Origin: Nectonema munidae
Taxonomy: Eukaryota > Nematomorpha > Nectonematoida > Nectonematidae
Assembly: GCA_030549495.1 (NCBI GenBank)
Contig: JAUIRK010000728.1
Span: 1-64,000 of the forward strand
DNA length: 64,000 bases
Direction: 5' to 3'
The notes beneath the pieces were generated by a model. That model made no database searches. It was not told the DNA's origin and saw nothing but the letters and a program-made list of their open reading frames with translations. Made by a program: the position numbers and the translations under genes. Each line of letters opens with the position of its first letter. Positions within the stretch are counted from its first letter, which is position 1. This document shows, piece by piece, positions 1 to 14,025 of this stretch.

Positions 1-3000
1 GGTTTTGTTATCTACATATTGTTAAATATATGTCATATGTCACTACATAGAAACATAGGAAGTATAGGATAAATCAGTGTCACGCAGCGTCACTCATCCA
101 AAAAACATAGATAGTAATAGGTAATATAGCAGTGCCTTTATAATTGTGAACATTTGTAGTCCAGGTCACAGCGTCACACCTCCAATAAAGTATAGGAAGT
201 ATAGGATAAATCAGTGTCACGCAGCGTCACTCATCCAAAAAACATAGATAGTATTAGGTAATATAGCAGTGCCTTTATAATTGTGAACATTTGTAGTGTC
301 ACAGCGTCACAGCGTCACACCTCCAATAAAGTATAGGAAGTATAGGATAAATCAGTGTCACGCAGCGTCACTCATCCAAAAAACATAGATAGTATTAGGT
401 AATATAGCAGTGCCTTTATAATTGTGAACATTTGTAGTGTCACAGCGTCACAGCGTCACACCTCCAATAAAGTATAGGAAGTATAGGATAAATCAGTGTC
501 ACGCAGCGTCACTCATCCAAAAAACATAGATAGTATTAGGTAATATAGCAGTGCCTTTATAATTGTGAACATTTGTAGTGTCACAGCGTCACAGCGTCAC
601 ACCTCCAATAAAGTATAGGAAGTATAGGATAAATCAGTGTCACGAAGCGTCACTCATCCAAAAAACATAGATATTAATAGGTAATATAGCAGTGCCTTTA
701 TAATTGTGAACATTTGTAGTGTCACAGCGTCACAGCGTCACACCTCCAATAAAGTATAGGAAGTATAGGATAAATCAGTGTCACGCAGCGTCACTCATCC
801 AAAAAACATAGATAGTAATAGGTAATATAGCAGTGCCTTTATAATTGTGAACATTTGTAGTGTCACAGCGTCACAGCGTCACACCTCCAATAAAGTATAG
901 GAAGTATAGGATAAATCAGTGTCACGCAGCGTCACTCATCCAAAAAACATAGATAATAATAGGTAATATAGCAGTGCCTTTATAATTGTGAACATTTGTA
1001 GTGTCACAGCGTCACAGCGTCACACCTCCAATAAAGTATAGGAAGTATAGGATAAATCAGTGTCACGCAGCGTCACTCATCCAAAAAACATAGATAGTAT
1101 TAGGTAATATAGCAGTTCCTTTATAATTGTGAACATTTGTAGTGTCACAGCGTCACAGCGTCACACCTCCAATAAAGTATAGGAAGTATAGGATAAATCA
1201 GTGTCACGCAGCGTCACTCATCCAAAAAACATAGATAGTATTAGGTAATATAGCAGTGCCTTTATAATTGTGAACATTTGTAGTGTCACAGCGTCACAGC
1301 GTCACACCTCCAATAAAGTAAAGGAAGTATAGGATAAATCAGTGTCACGAAGCGTCACTCATCCAAAAAACATAGATAGGATAAATCAGTGTCACGCAGC
1401 GTCACTCACCCAAAAAACATAGATAGTATTAGGTAATATAGCAGTGCCTTTATAATTGTGAACATTTGTAGTGTCACAGCGTCACATCGTCACACCTCCA
1501 ATAAAGTATAGGAAGTATAGGATAAATCAGTGTCACGAAGCGTCACTCATCCAAAAAACATAGATAGTAATAGGTAATATAGCAATGCCTTTATAATTGT
1601 GAACATTTGTAGTGTCACAGCGTCACAGCGTCACACCTCCAATAAAGTATAGGAAGTATAGGATAAATCAGTGTCACGCAGCGTCACTCATCCAAAAAAC
1701 ATAGATAGTATTAGGTAATATAGCAGTGCCTTTATAATTGTGAACATTTGTAGTGTCACAGCGTCACAGCGTCACACCTCCAATAAAGTATAGGAAGTAT
1801 AGGATAAATCAGTGTCACGCAGCGTCACTCATCCAAAAAACATAGATAGTATTAGGTAATATAGCAGTGCCTTTATAATTGTGAACATTTGTAGTGTCAC
1901 AGCGTCACAGCGTCACACCTCCAATAAAGTATAGGAAGTATAGGATAAATCAGTGTCACGCAGCGTCACTCATCCAAAAAACATAGATAGTATTAGGTAA
2001 TATAGCAGTGCCTTTATAATTGTGAACATTTGTAGTGTCACAGCGTCACAGCGTCACACCTCCAATAAAGTATAGGAAGTATAGGATAAATCAGTGTCAC
2101 GCAGCGTCACTCATCCAAAAAACATAGATAGTAATAGGTAATATAGCAGTGCCTTTATAATTGTGAACATTTGTAGTGTCACAGCGTCACAGCGTCACAC
2201 CTCCAATAAAGTATAGGAAGTATAGGATAAATCAGTGTCACGCAGCGTCACTCATCCAAAAAACAATAGATAGTATTAGGTAATATAGCAGTGCCTTTAT
2301 AATTGTGAACATTTGTAGTGTCACAGCGTCACAGCGTCACACCTCCAATAAAGTATAGGAAGTATAGGATAAATCAGTGTCACGCAGCGTCACTCATCCA
2401 AAAAACATAGATAGTAATAGGTAATATAGCAGTGCCTTTATAATTGTGAACATTTGTAGTGTCACAGCGTCACAGCGTCACACCTCCAATAAAGTATAGG
2501 AAGTATAGGATAAATCAGTGTCACGCAGCGTCACTCATCCAAAAAACATAGATAGTAATAGGTAATATAGCAGTGCCTTTATAATTGTGAACATTTGTAG
2601 TGTCACAGCGTCACAGCGTCACACCTCCAATAAAGTATAGGAAGTATAGGATAAATCAGTGTCACGCAGCGTCACTCATCCAAAAAACATAGATAGTATT
2701 AGGTAATATAGCAGTGCCTTTATAATTGTGAACATTTGTAGTGTCACAGCGTCACAGCGTCACACCTCCAATAAAGTATAGGAAGTATAGGATAAATCAG
2801 TGTCACGCAGCGTCACTCATCCAAAAAACATAGATAGTATTAGGTAATATAGCAGTGCCTTTATAATTGTGAACATTTGTAGTGTCACAGCGTCACAGCG
2901 TCACACCTCCAATAAAGTATAGGAAGTATAGGATAAATCAGTGTCACGCAGCGTCACTCATCCAAAAAACATAGATAGTAATAAGTAATATAGCAGTGCC

Positions 3001-3091
3001 TTTATAATTGTGAACATTTGTAGTGTCACAGCGTCACAGCGTCACACCTCCAATAAAGTATAGGAAGTATAGGATAAATCAGTGTCACGCA
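1..3091. repeat. 141-bp minisatellite array (left, forward orientation)
   Basis: About 21-22 near-identical units of 141 bp. The landmark CTCCAATAAAGTA starts at 180, 321, 462 and 603 and recurs to about 3047. Each unit has an internal short repeat, GTCACAGC, usually present twice before GTCACACC. Variation is limited to a few point changes, such as GTATT or GTAAT after ACATAGATA, and GCAGCG or GAAGCG. One unit near 1320-1400 carries a partial internal duplication. The array is cut by the left window edge and ends abruptly at 3091. It has no coding potential. The low divergence suggests recent homogenisation. Confidence 0.97.
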
Positions 3092-4200
3092 GAACACTAA
3101 ATCTATATTTAATTATAATAATTATATAAATCTTCACATAACATTAGTTCGAAAAATGCACGCTTCACCATCTCACTTGACGTCCCCAATATCATTTTCA
3201 CTAAAGCTAACTCTATAATTAAAAAAATCATCAATTTTATAAAAACTAAATTAGTATTTAATTATAATAATTATATAAATCTTCACATAACATTGTAGTT
3301 CAAAAATTAAACCCTTCACCATCTTAACTTGGAATTCACCAAAATCACCTTAACTAAACACTAACACTATAATTATAGAAATTATCAGTTTTATAAACAC
3401 TAACTCAATATTTAACCTTTATAATTAAATTAATCTTGACATAACACTAGTTCAAAAATTACACGCTTCACCATCTCACTTGGCGTCAACCAATATCATC
3501 TTCACTAAAGCTAACTCTATAATTAAAGAATTCATCAGTTTTATAAACACTAAATCTGTATTTAATTATAATAATTATATAAACTTTCACATAACACTTT
3601 AGTTCAAAAACTAAATGCTTCGCCATGTCAACTTGGAATTCACTAAAATCATCTTAACTAAACACTAACTCTATATTTAAAAAAATTATCAGTTTTATAA
3701 ACACTAACTCAATTATTAACTTTAAATTAAATTATTCTTCACATAACACTAGTTCAAAAATTACACGCTCCACCATCCCACTTGCCGTCCACCAATATCA
3801 TCTTCACTAAAGCTAAGTCTATAATTAAAGAAATCATCAGTTTTATAAACTCTAACTCTATATTTGACTTTAATAATTAAATTAATTTTCACTTAGCACT
3901 ACTTAAAAAAATAAACGCTTTACCATCTAAACTTGTCATTCACCAAATTCATTTTTACTAGTTAAAGAAATCATCAGTTTTATAAACACTAACTCTATAT
4001 TTAACTTTAATAATTAAATTATTCTAGACTAACTTTATATCAGTTTTATAAACACTAACTCTATATTTGACTTTAATAATTAAATAAATTTTCACTAAGC
4101 ACAACTTCAAAAAATAAAGGCTTCACCATCCTAACTTGTCATTCATTAAATTCTTTTTCACTAAACACTGACTCTATAAATAAAGAAATGATCAGTTTTA
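3092..4200. repeat. Degenerate ~151-bp tandem repeats with dimeric ~302-bp order
   Basis: The landmark CTTCACCATC recurs about every 151 bp. One subtype, followed by TCCCACTTG or TCTCACTTG and a CGTC, starts at about 3161, 3464 and 3775. The alternate subtype, followed by AACTTGGAATTCAC or AACTTGTCATTCA, starts at about 3312, 3616, 3915 and 4119. The alternation gives a two-monomer higher-order unit of about 302 bp. Copies are far more diverged than in the neighbouring minisatellite. No coding content is seen. Confidence 0.85.
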
Positions 4201-7200
4201 TAAATAATATTTTTTCATATATAAAATACTCTTTTCTAGACATTAACTTCACCATTATAACACATCCACATATTTCCGTAATTAAAATCATCTTTTGTTC
4301 TTTAGTAGATTTTAATAGATATTAACATTACCATTAAAACACAATCTCATTTTTCCATATTTAAAATACTGTTTTGTAGACATTAACCATACCATTAAAA
4401 CACAACAACATTTTTTATATTTAAAATACTCTTTAATAAACATTAACCTTACCATTAAAACACAACAAAATTTTTCCGTATTTAAAATACTCTTTAGAGA
4501 ACTTACCAATAAATCACAATCTCATTTTTCCATATTTAAAATACTCTTTAGTAGAAATTAACCTAAAACACAACCACATTTTTCCGTATTTAAAATACTC
4601 TTTTGTAGAAATTAACCTTCCCATTAAAACACATCCCCATTTTTCAATATTTAAAATACTCTTTAATAAACATTAACCTACCATTAAATCACACCCACAT
4701 TTTTAAAACACATCCATGTTTTTTCATTTATAAAATAATCTTTACTAAACATTAACCTCACCATTAAAACACATCTACATATTCCCGTAATTAAAATCAT
4801 CTTTTGTTCTTTAGTAAATTTTAATAGATATTAACCTTACCATCAAAACACAACAACATTTTTCCATATTTAAAATACTATTTAATAAACATTAACCTTA
4901 CCATTAAAACACATCCACATTTTTCCATATTTAAAATACTCTTTAATAAACATTAACCTTACCATTGAAACACAACAACATTTTTCCATATTTAAAATAC
5001 TCTTTAATAAACATTAACCTTATCATTAAAACATATCCAAATTTATCCGTAATTAAAATCATATTTCGTTCTTTAGTAGATTTTAATAGATATTATCATC
5101 ACCATTAAATCACAATCTCATTTTTCCATATTTAAAATCCTCTTTGATAAACATTAACCTTACCATTAAAACACATCCCCATTTTTCAATATTTAAAATA
5201 CTCTTTAATAAACATTAACCTACCATTAAATCACACCCACATTTTTAAAACACATCCATATTTTTTCATATATAAAATACTCTTTAGTAGACATTAACCT
5301 TACCATTAAAACATATCCAAATTTATCCGTAATTTAAAACATCTTTTGTTCTTTAGTAGATTTTAATAGATATTAACATTACCATTAAATCACAATCTTA
5401 TTTTTCCATATTGTATATCCTCTTTAATATTCATTAACCTTACCATTAAAACACAACATTTTTCCGTATTTAAAATACTCTTTAATAAACATTAACTTTA
5501 CCATTAAAACACATCCACATTTTAGAACACATCCATATTTTTTCATATATAAAATACTCTTTAGTAGACATTAACCTTACCATTAAAACATATCCAAATT
5601 TATCCATAATTTAAATCATCTTTTGTTCTTTAGTAGATTTTAATAGATATTAACATTACCATTAAATCACAATCTCATTTTTCCATATTGTATATACTCT
5701 TTAATATTCATTAACCTTACCACTAAAACACAATATTTTTCCATATTTAAAATACTCTTTAATAAACATTAACCTTACCATTAAAACACATTCACATTTT
5801 TAAAACACATCCATATTTTATCATTTATAAAATACTCTTTAGTAGACATTACCTTGCCATTAAAACACATCCAAATTTTTCCGTAAGTAAAATCATCTTT
5901 TTTTCTTTAGTAGATTTTAATAGATATTAATATTACCATTAAATCACAATCTCATTTTTCCATATTTAAAATACTTTAGTAGAATTAACCTTACCATTAA
6001 ATAATTTATTAAAATATTTTTGAGAAATTAATTAATTAAAAAAAAATTTTTCTTTTAATATACTCTTTAATATACATTAGCCTTACCATTAAAACACATC
6101 CACATTTTTAAAACACATCCATATTTTTTCATATATAAAGTACTCTTTAGTAGACATTAACCTTACCATTAAAACACATTCACATTTTTCCGTAAATAAA
6201 ATCATCTTTTGTTCTTTAGTAGATTTTAATAGATATTAACCTTAGCATTAAATCACAATCTCATTTTTCCATATTTAAAATACTCTTTAGTAGACATTAA
6301 CCTTACCATTAAATCACAATCTCATTTTTCCATATTTAAAATACTCTTTTGTAGAAATTAACCTTACCATTGAAACACAACAACAATTTTCACTGTTTAA
6401 AATACTCTTTAATATCCATTAACCTTACCATTAAAACACATTCACATTTTTAAAACACATCCATATTTTTTCATATATAAGATACTCTTTAGTAGACATT
6501 AACCTTACCATTAAAACACATCCACATTTTTCCGTAAATAAAATCATTTTTTGTTCTTTAGTAGATTTTAATAGATATTAACCTTAGCATTAAATCACAA
6601 TCTCATTTTTCCATATTTAAAATACTCTTTAGTAGACATTAACCTTACCATTAAATCTCAATCTCATTTTTCCATATTTAAAATACTCTTTTGTAGAAAT
6701 TAACATTACCATTGAAACACAACAACATTTTTCACTGTTTAAAATACTCTTTAATATCCATTAACCTTAACATTAAAACACATCCACATTTTTAAAACAC
6801 ATCCATATTTTTTCATATATAAGATACTCTTTAGTAGACATTAACCTTACCATTAAAACACATCCACATTTTTCCGTAAATAAAATCATTTTTTGTTCTT
6901 TAGTAGATTTTAATAGATATTAACCTTAGCATTAAATCACAATCTCATTTTTCCATATTTAAAATACTCTTTAGTAGACATTAACATTACCATTGAAACA
7001 CAACAACATTTTTCACTGTTTAAAATACTCTTTAATATCCATTAACCTTAACATTAAAACACATCCACATTTTTAAAACACATCCAAATTTTTTCATATA
7101 TAAAATACTCTTTAGTAGACATTAACCTTACCATTAAAACACATCCACATTTTTCCGTAAATAAAATCATTTTTTGTTCTTTAGTAGATTTTAATAGATA

Positions 7201-9010
7201 TTAACCTTAGCATTAAATCACAATCTCATTTTTCCATATTTAAAATACTCTTTAGTAGACATTAACCTTACCATTAAATCTCAATCTCATTTTTCCATAT
7301 TTAAAATACTCTTTTGTAGAAATTAACATTACCATTGAAACACAACAACATTTTTCACTGTTTAAAATACTCTTTAATATCCATTAACCTTAACATTAAA
7401 CACATCCATATTTTTAAAACACATCCATATTTTTTCATATATAAGATACTCTTTAGTAGACATTAACCTTACCATTAAAACACATCCACATTTTTCCGTA
7501 AATAAAATCATTTTTTGTTCTTTAGTAGATTTTAATAGATATTAACCTTAGCATTAAATCACAATCTCATTTTTCCATATTTAAAATACTCTTTAGTAGA
7601 CATTAACCTTACCATTAAATCACAATCTCATTTTTCCATATTTAAAATACTCTTTTGTAGAAATTAACATTACCATTGAAACACAACAACATTTTTCCAT
7701 GTTTAAAATACTCTTTAATATACATTAACCTTAACATTAAAACACATCACATTAAACACATACATATTTTTCCATATTTAAAATACTCTTTAGTAGACAC
7801 CTTACCATTAAAACACATCCACATTTTTCCGTAAATAAAATCATTTTTTGTTCTTTAGTAGATTTTAATAGATATTAACCTTAGCATTAAATCACAATCT
7901 CATTTTTCCATATTTAAAATACTCTTTAGTAGACATTAACCTTACCATTAAATCACAATCTCATTTTTCCATATTTAAAATACTCTTTTGTAGAAATTAA
8001 CATTACCATTGAAACACAACAACATTTTTCACTGTTTAAAATACTCTTTAATATCCATTAACCTTAACATTAAAACACATCCACATTTTTAAAACACATC
8101 CATATTTTTTCATATATAAAATACTCTTTAGTAGACATTAACCTTACCATTAAAACACATCCACATTTTTCCGTAAATAAAATCATTTTTTGTTCTTTAG
8201 TAGATTTTAATAGATATTAACCTTAGCATTAAATCACAATCTCATTTTTCCATATTTAAAATACTCTTTAGTAGACATTAACCTTACCATTAAATCTCAA
8301 TCTCATTTTTCCATATTTAAAATACTCTTTTGTAGAAATTAACATTACCATTGAAACACAACAACATTTTTCACTGTTTAAAATACTCTTTAATATCCAT
8401 TAACCTTAACATTAAAACACATCCACATTTTTAAAACACATCCATATTTTTTCATATATAAGATACTCTTTAGTAGACATTAACCTTACCATTAAAACAC
8501 ATCCCCATTTTTCCGTAAATAAAATCATTTTTTGTTCTTTAGTAGATTTTAATAGATATTAACCTTAGCATTAAATCACAATCTCATTTTTCCATATTTA
8601 AAATACTCTTTAGTAGACATTAACCTTAGCATTAAATCACAATCTCATTTTTCCATATTTAAAATACTCTTTTGTAGAAATTAATCTTACCATTGAAACA
8701 CAACAACTTTTTTCCATGTTTAAAATACTCTTTAATATACATTAACCTTAACATTAAAACACATCACATTAAACACATACATATTTTTCCATATTTAAAA
8801 TACTCTTTAGTAGACATTAACCTTACCATTAAAACACATACACATTTTTCCGTAATTAAAATCATCTTTTGTTTTTTAGTAGATTTTAATAGATAATAAT
8901 ATTACCATTAAAACACAATCTCATTTTTCCATATTTAATATACTCTTTAATATACATTAGCCTTACTATTTAAACACAGCCACATTTTCCGTATTTAAAA
9001 TACCCTTTAC
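4200..9010. repeat. AT-rich ~61-bp satellite monomers with ~342-bp higher-order repeat
   Basis: Monomers of about 61 bp read CATTAACCTTACCATTAAAA, then CACATCCACATTTTTCC, then a TTTAAAATACTCTTTA-type tail. From about 6210 rightward, groups of variant monomers repeat as a block. The landmark GTTCTTTAGTAGATTTTAAT starts at about 6211, 6553, 6895, 7176, 7517, 7850, 8192 and 8534, with a one-base variant near 8871. Spacings are 342, 342, 281, 341, 333, 342, 342 and 337. The 281-bp block lacks one ~61-bp monomer. The left part (4200-6000) is less regular. A short open frame at 4312-4509 is a by-product of the repeat. Confidence 0.93.
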
Positions 9011-10228
9011 ATTTACCAAAATCATCTTTACTAAACACTAATCTTATAAGTAAAGAAAATCAAATTAAATACAATCTAAATTAATTCAATAAATAAAAAA
9101 ATCCATCAAAAAATAACCTCAGAGATCATAATAAAATAGACATTACAATCTATAAGTATACAAATCTTGAAATTATAATAAAAAGAAAAAACGAATATCA
9201 TTCTATGCAAGGGTAAAATTATTCCTTACTATATATTGATATTTTTTACATAATGATCGAAAAATTAGAAAACTCAAATCAAATACAAGTTTAATCTTCT
9301 TGAAACTTGATATTTAAAATAACCAATAAAACATATACAAAAATGATTCTTCTAACTTTAAATTAACTCATTGAGTCCCAATGTTCGCATTTGATAACAT
9401 ATTTAAATTAATGTTTGTCTACTAATCTGTTTAATAATCTGGCTTTATTTGAACCTCACTTGACTAATATGGCACTTAATAGGTTGAAATCAAAAATTTT
9501 AAAAATATTATTCATATACCCTAATAAAAAAACTAGAGAAAAATAAAATTAAATTAAACACATTTGTATTATTTATGGAATCAAATATCATTAAAACAGA
9601 TGTAAGTAAATTTAAAACATCATCAAGCAATATATATAGCACAGAAAGTATATATTAATTACCAGTAAATCTTGATTAGTGACAGAAAGATGAAAACGCA
9701 ACGTAAAAAGAGAGAGCTGAACAGAGAGAAAGTAAACGAAAGTAAATCAAATGCGGCAAAACCAGAAATGACGATAAAAAAGATATCTGAAAAAGAGAGC
9801 CAATGAATTTATTCATGAAGTATAAAACATATAAACATTTCCTTTTGAAGATCATAAAATAATGAACTTGAAGACATGAAATCTCTTATACAAAGATTTT
9901 CAAGGATATCAATGTAATCTTGAGTTTGATACAAGGAAACTATGTTTTCAATAAACAAATACTTTTTCAATAGAAAAAATAAAATGCTACAATCCTCAAG
10001 TTTGAAGGAAAAAACCTTAAAAAGAGCGTATTCATAATGTATACTTGATTCTTTAATTCAATACTAAATATACAAATCTAATATAAGCAATATATTAAAA
10101 AGTATATGAATAAAAATTTATTTATGAATGAAAATTCAGATAAGGAGCAAATTAGTTCCCCAATTAATACTTCAATTTTAAATAGAAGAAATAAAGTCCA
10201 AGATTCATCAAGATTGATTGAATAAACA
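9011..10228. other. AT-rich non-coding spacer
   Basis: Between the 61-bp satellite and the inverted minisatellite lies AT-rich sequence. I see no open frame, repeat or transposon end in it. Confidence 0.6.
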
Positions 10229-11290
10229 AATTTCTAATAATTTATTGGAGGTGTGACGCTGTGACGCTGTGACACTACAAATGTTCACAATTATAAAGGC
10301 ACTGCTATATTACCTAATACTATCTATGTTTTTTGGATGAGTGACGCTGCGTGACACTGATTTATCCTATACTTCCTATACTTTATTGGAGGTTTGACGC
10401 TGTGACACTACAAATGTTCACAATTATAAAGGAACTGCTATATTACCTAATACTATCTATGTTTTTTGGATGAGTGACGCTGCGTGACACTGATTTATCC
10501 TATACTTCCTATACTTTATTGGAGGTGTGACGCTGTGACACTACAAATGTTCACAATTATAAAGGCACTGCTATATTACCTATTACTATCTATGTTTTTT
10601 GGATGAGTGACGCTGCGTGACACTGATTTATCCTATACTTCCTATACTTTATTGGAGGTGTGACGCTGTGACGCTGTGACACTACAAATGTTCACAATTA
10701 TAAAGGCACTACCATATCCCCTATACATTATATATTTTTTTATAAAGTATCACTGTTTTCTAATACTATCTAATTTTTTAGCTGAGTGACGCTGTTTGAC
10801 ACTTATATAACCTATACTTTATTGGAGGTGTGACGCTGTGACATTGCAAATGTTATCAATTATAAAAGCACTACCATATATATATAATATATCCACTATA
10901 TGTTATATTTTTTTTTATAAAGTATCACTGTTTTCTCATACTATCTATGTTTTGGGCTGTGTGACACTGATATATCATATACTTCCTATACTTTATTAGA
11001 GGTGTGACGCTGTGACGCTGTGACACTACAAATGTTCACAATTATAAAAGCACTTCTATATTACCTAATACTATCTATGTTTTTTGGATGAGTGACGCTG
11101 CGTGACACTGATTTATCCTATACTTCCTATATTTTATTAGAGGTGTGACGCTGTGACGCTACAAATGTTCACAATTATAAAGGCACTTCTATATTACCTA
11201 ATACTATCTATGTTTTTTGGATGAGTGACGCTCCGTGACACTGATTTATCCTATACTTCCTATACTTTATTTGAGGTGTGACGCTGTGAC
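10229..11290. repeat. 141-bp minisatellite array (right, inverted orientation)
   Basis: This is the reverse complement of the 1-3091 unit, in about eight copies. The landmark TTTATTGGAGGTGTGACGC recurs near 10229, 10382, 10521, 10650 and 10818, then in weaker forms to about 11270. Copies at 10229-10690 match the left array closely. Copies from 10690 to 11290 are diverged and include short insertions, as expected for the older outer edge of a satellite array. Unit length varies with the number of internal GTGACGCT repeats. Confidence 0.95.
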
Positions 11291-13001
11291 ACTGCAAGTA
11301 TTTAGAATTATACAAGCAATAACGTATCCTGCAATTGTCAGTGTAGGAATTGACATTTAATGATCGAATGAAATGTTTTTAAATATATTGACGTCAAATC
11401 AAATCAATTGAAACTAATGTGAAATTATATTATTAACTGCATAAATGACAGTTTTTAAACTAATCAATTAACTTAAAAATCGTTATTGACTAGTGCATAA
11501 TTTTTATAGTGACAAACTTTGACACATATCCCATTCCAAAATGCTATACTTTAATATTGTGACATCATGACACCTTTCCAAATTTATGTAAAACAAAAAT
11601 TCGTCGCTAGAGTGAAGGAAGGAACTAATAAAAAGAGAACAAAATTTATCGTTTTCAGGTTAGGAATCAATGATAAACACTTTGTTAATTCATGAACGTT
11701 TAGATTTCTTTATAAACCCAAAAAGTACCAGAAAAGTCATTTGTATAACGCCGATTTTATATACATTTATGCGAATAAAGATAAAGCTTACTTGATATTA
11801 CAGCAAAAACATTAATTAATATAATAATAAGCTATATAATTATTAAGCAATCAATATGTCTATCCTATATGTATATTTAAAATTGTCTTCTGAGATTTTG
11901 ATTATAAGAATGGAAAAAATCGACTATCTTCATTTTTATGTTTTGACTGATGTATAACATATATGAAATACTTTGTCCAATAATCCTACATCCTATATTT
12001 AATGTGTGTTTTTACTTATTAAATAATTCCTTTCATATAATAAGTCATTCTAATTAGCAACTCTAATAAGATTGATAGTTATAAATAGGCGAGACCATAC
12101 ACTTTTTTGTGACACACTTTTTTGTGACACACTTTTTTGTGACACACATTTCAAAAAAAGTCAGCAAAAAACGATACTTTTCAAAACAATGTTTAGGTGA
12201 ATGTAAATTAAAAATAAACGTATATCTGTTATATTATAATAAATAACATTATAATAAAATTAATTTTCATGACTTCATAAAAAAATATACAAAATTTTTT
12301 TTATATATTTTTTTTTATATTTTTTTTCCTGAAATTTACGCAATAAATTTTGGTCTTTCAAAGCTTTAGATTAAACTTTCTCACATTCATAATAATTCCT
12401 TTTTTTAATTTAGCAAAGATAACAAAAGATTACACTGATCTAAAATGTTTATTATTATTATTATGGATGCCCTTATATACTAAAATAATACAATATAAGG
12501 TAAATTAGAATTTATAACATTAATTTGTAGGTTCCTCGTCTTAAGTATTAGTTAGAGCCGGACGAATTTTTTCTTAACACATTACCAAACACGGGGAAAC
12601 TTCGCTACGGGGAATGGGGAGAATGTCTCCAATCGGGGAATCAGGAATTTCGGGGTTCCCACAAGACAGTAGAGTAGTGTGTGTATATTTGTATGCGTAT
12701 TTGTGCGTCTCTCTTATGAGTTTCGTATATTAGACTATAATTGTTATTTTTTATTAATTAATTTAGTGAGAATTTTTGTCTTTGATGGAAAAAATTCACA
12801 CAGTTTTATTAAATTTTTTCAATTAATTCTGCAATTTCTTTATAAACGAATTTTAAAATTGTTTTTATAAAATTTTATTTGAATCCATTAAAATTTTATT
12901 CCTCGATTTTCACTTAAAAATAAAGTTACAATTTTATCTTATTATAATTAAATAATGCCACAAATTATGTTCAGTTTTGAAAAGAGGGAGGGGGTGGGTG
13001 T
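11291..13001. other. AT-rich non-coding region with small repeats
   Basis: No gene is visible. There is a short tandem repeat of about 16 bp (ACTTTTTTGTGACAC, three copies) at about 12100-12152. A conspicuous GC-rich patch at about 12550-12670 has repeated GGGGAA and GGGAAT motifs, resembling another such patch at 54235-54330. Both may be remnants of a dispersed repeat. Confidence 0.5.
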
Positions 13002-13003
13002 TA

Positions 13004-14023
13004 GGGTGTTGTCGTTGCGCCAACATTTTTGAAATTCTTCTTACTTTTTTTTGGTGTTGTGTATTGATCTAAAAAAAGTTATGACAAATTTCACTTTAAA
13101 ATGTCAAGATTTAGGTGTTGCACTACTATAAAATTCAAAATCGAGTGGAAAAAAATTTGTTGTAGATGGCGTTAATCATTAATTTGTATTTTTTCAAACA
13201 AAAATGAGTTATATTTCAAATATTGTGATATATATATTTTACATAAACATTAAAGCATAAAAGTAATATAGAAATGACATATTTTTCTTAATTTTTCGAT
13301 TTGCGCTTTTTTTTAATTCTTTTATTCTAAGACTCTAAATTTTAAGAATGTTAAATAATTTTCCTGTACCTGAAAAAGACTGTAAACTTCTTACGTTCTC
13401 CCATGTTTTATTATGCTACTTAAGTCATATGAATAAGTTAAGAAATGAAGATTCTTTGAAACAATGAAAGATTAGTGGACTTATTTCAAAAATGTTTGTT
13501 CAAGAAATAAAAAGGCACTATCAAAAGCAAACATACCAACAATAATTAATGACAAAATTTACCAAAAAGTGTTGTATTTTTTATCTGAGTATGCTAAAAT
13601 GAACCTTTTTGACACGGAATGTTTTGAAAAAGCTAGAAGATATGAAATTTACAAAAACTGATTTTGAAAAAAATAAAATTGAGGATGATGGTTTGTTTTG
13701 GAAAAAAACTCCATCTTATTTTTGAAAAAAGAAATCAACCCTGATCAAAATTGCTTTAAAATAATAAAATATAAAGTATTTCAATTGTAATGTTTTTCTT
13801 TATAAAAATGGAACTCTTTTTAGCTTTGTCAATACATTTCAGCAAAATTTTAACGCCATCTATCATAAAAATATAAAATGATAAACTTGGTTTGTGTAAC
13901 ACATGAAACTATCTAAAATTGGATGAAACTTTAAATAGTTATTTTCCATGTGCATTTGCATCACCAAAAAAAACTAATCTTTATCTTAATTTTTTTCAAA
14001 AATATGGCGCAACAGACACACCC
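13004..14023. mobile_element. ~1.0-kb DNA transposon with long diverged terminal inverted repeats
   Basis: The left end reads TA then GGGTGTTGTCGTTGCGCCAA. The right end, reverse-complemented, reads TA then GGGTGTGTCTGTTGCGCCAT. Similarity continues inward through a GGTG-containing T-tract to AGATGGCGTTAA (near 13166 and 13852), so the inverted repeats are roughly 165 bp long but diverged. TA flanks both ends (13002-13003 and 14024-14025), as in the Tc1/mariner superfamily. The interior near 13495-13665 has a short coding-like run on the plus strand ending KARRYEIYKN, possibly a transposase remnant. Family assignment is tentative. Confidence 0.6.
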
Positions 14024-14025
14024 TA

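Noticed and set aside
1-3091. CRISPR-like array
   Set aside because: The whole 141-bp unit is conserved, with no variable spacers, and the DNA is eukaryotic. It is a minisatellite.
1-3091. TTAGG telomere repeat
   Set aside because: TTAGG occurs only once per 141-bp unit, not in tandem. Not telomeric sequence.
4312-4509. Open frame in the 61-bp satellite, and a similar one at 8693-8896
   Set aside because: The amino-acid repeats follow the DNA monomer exactly. A by-product of tandem repetition.
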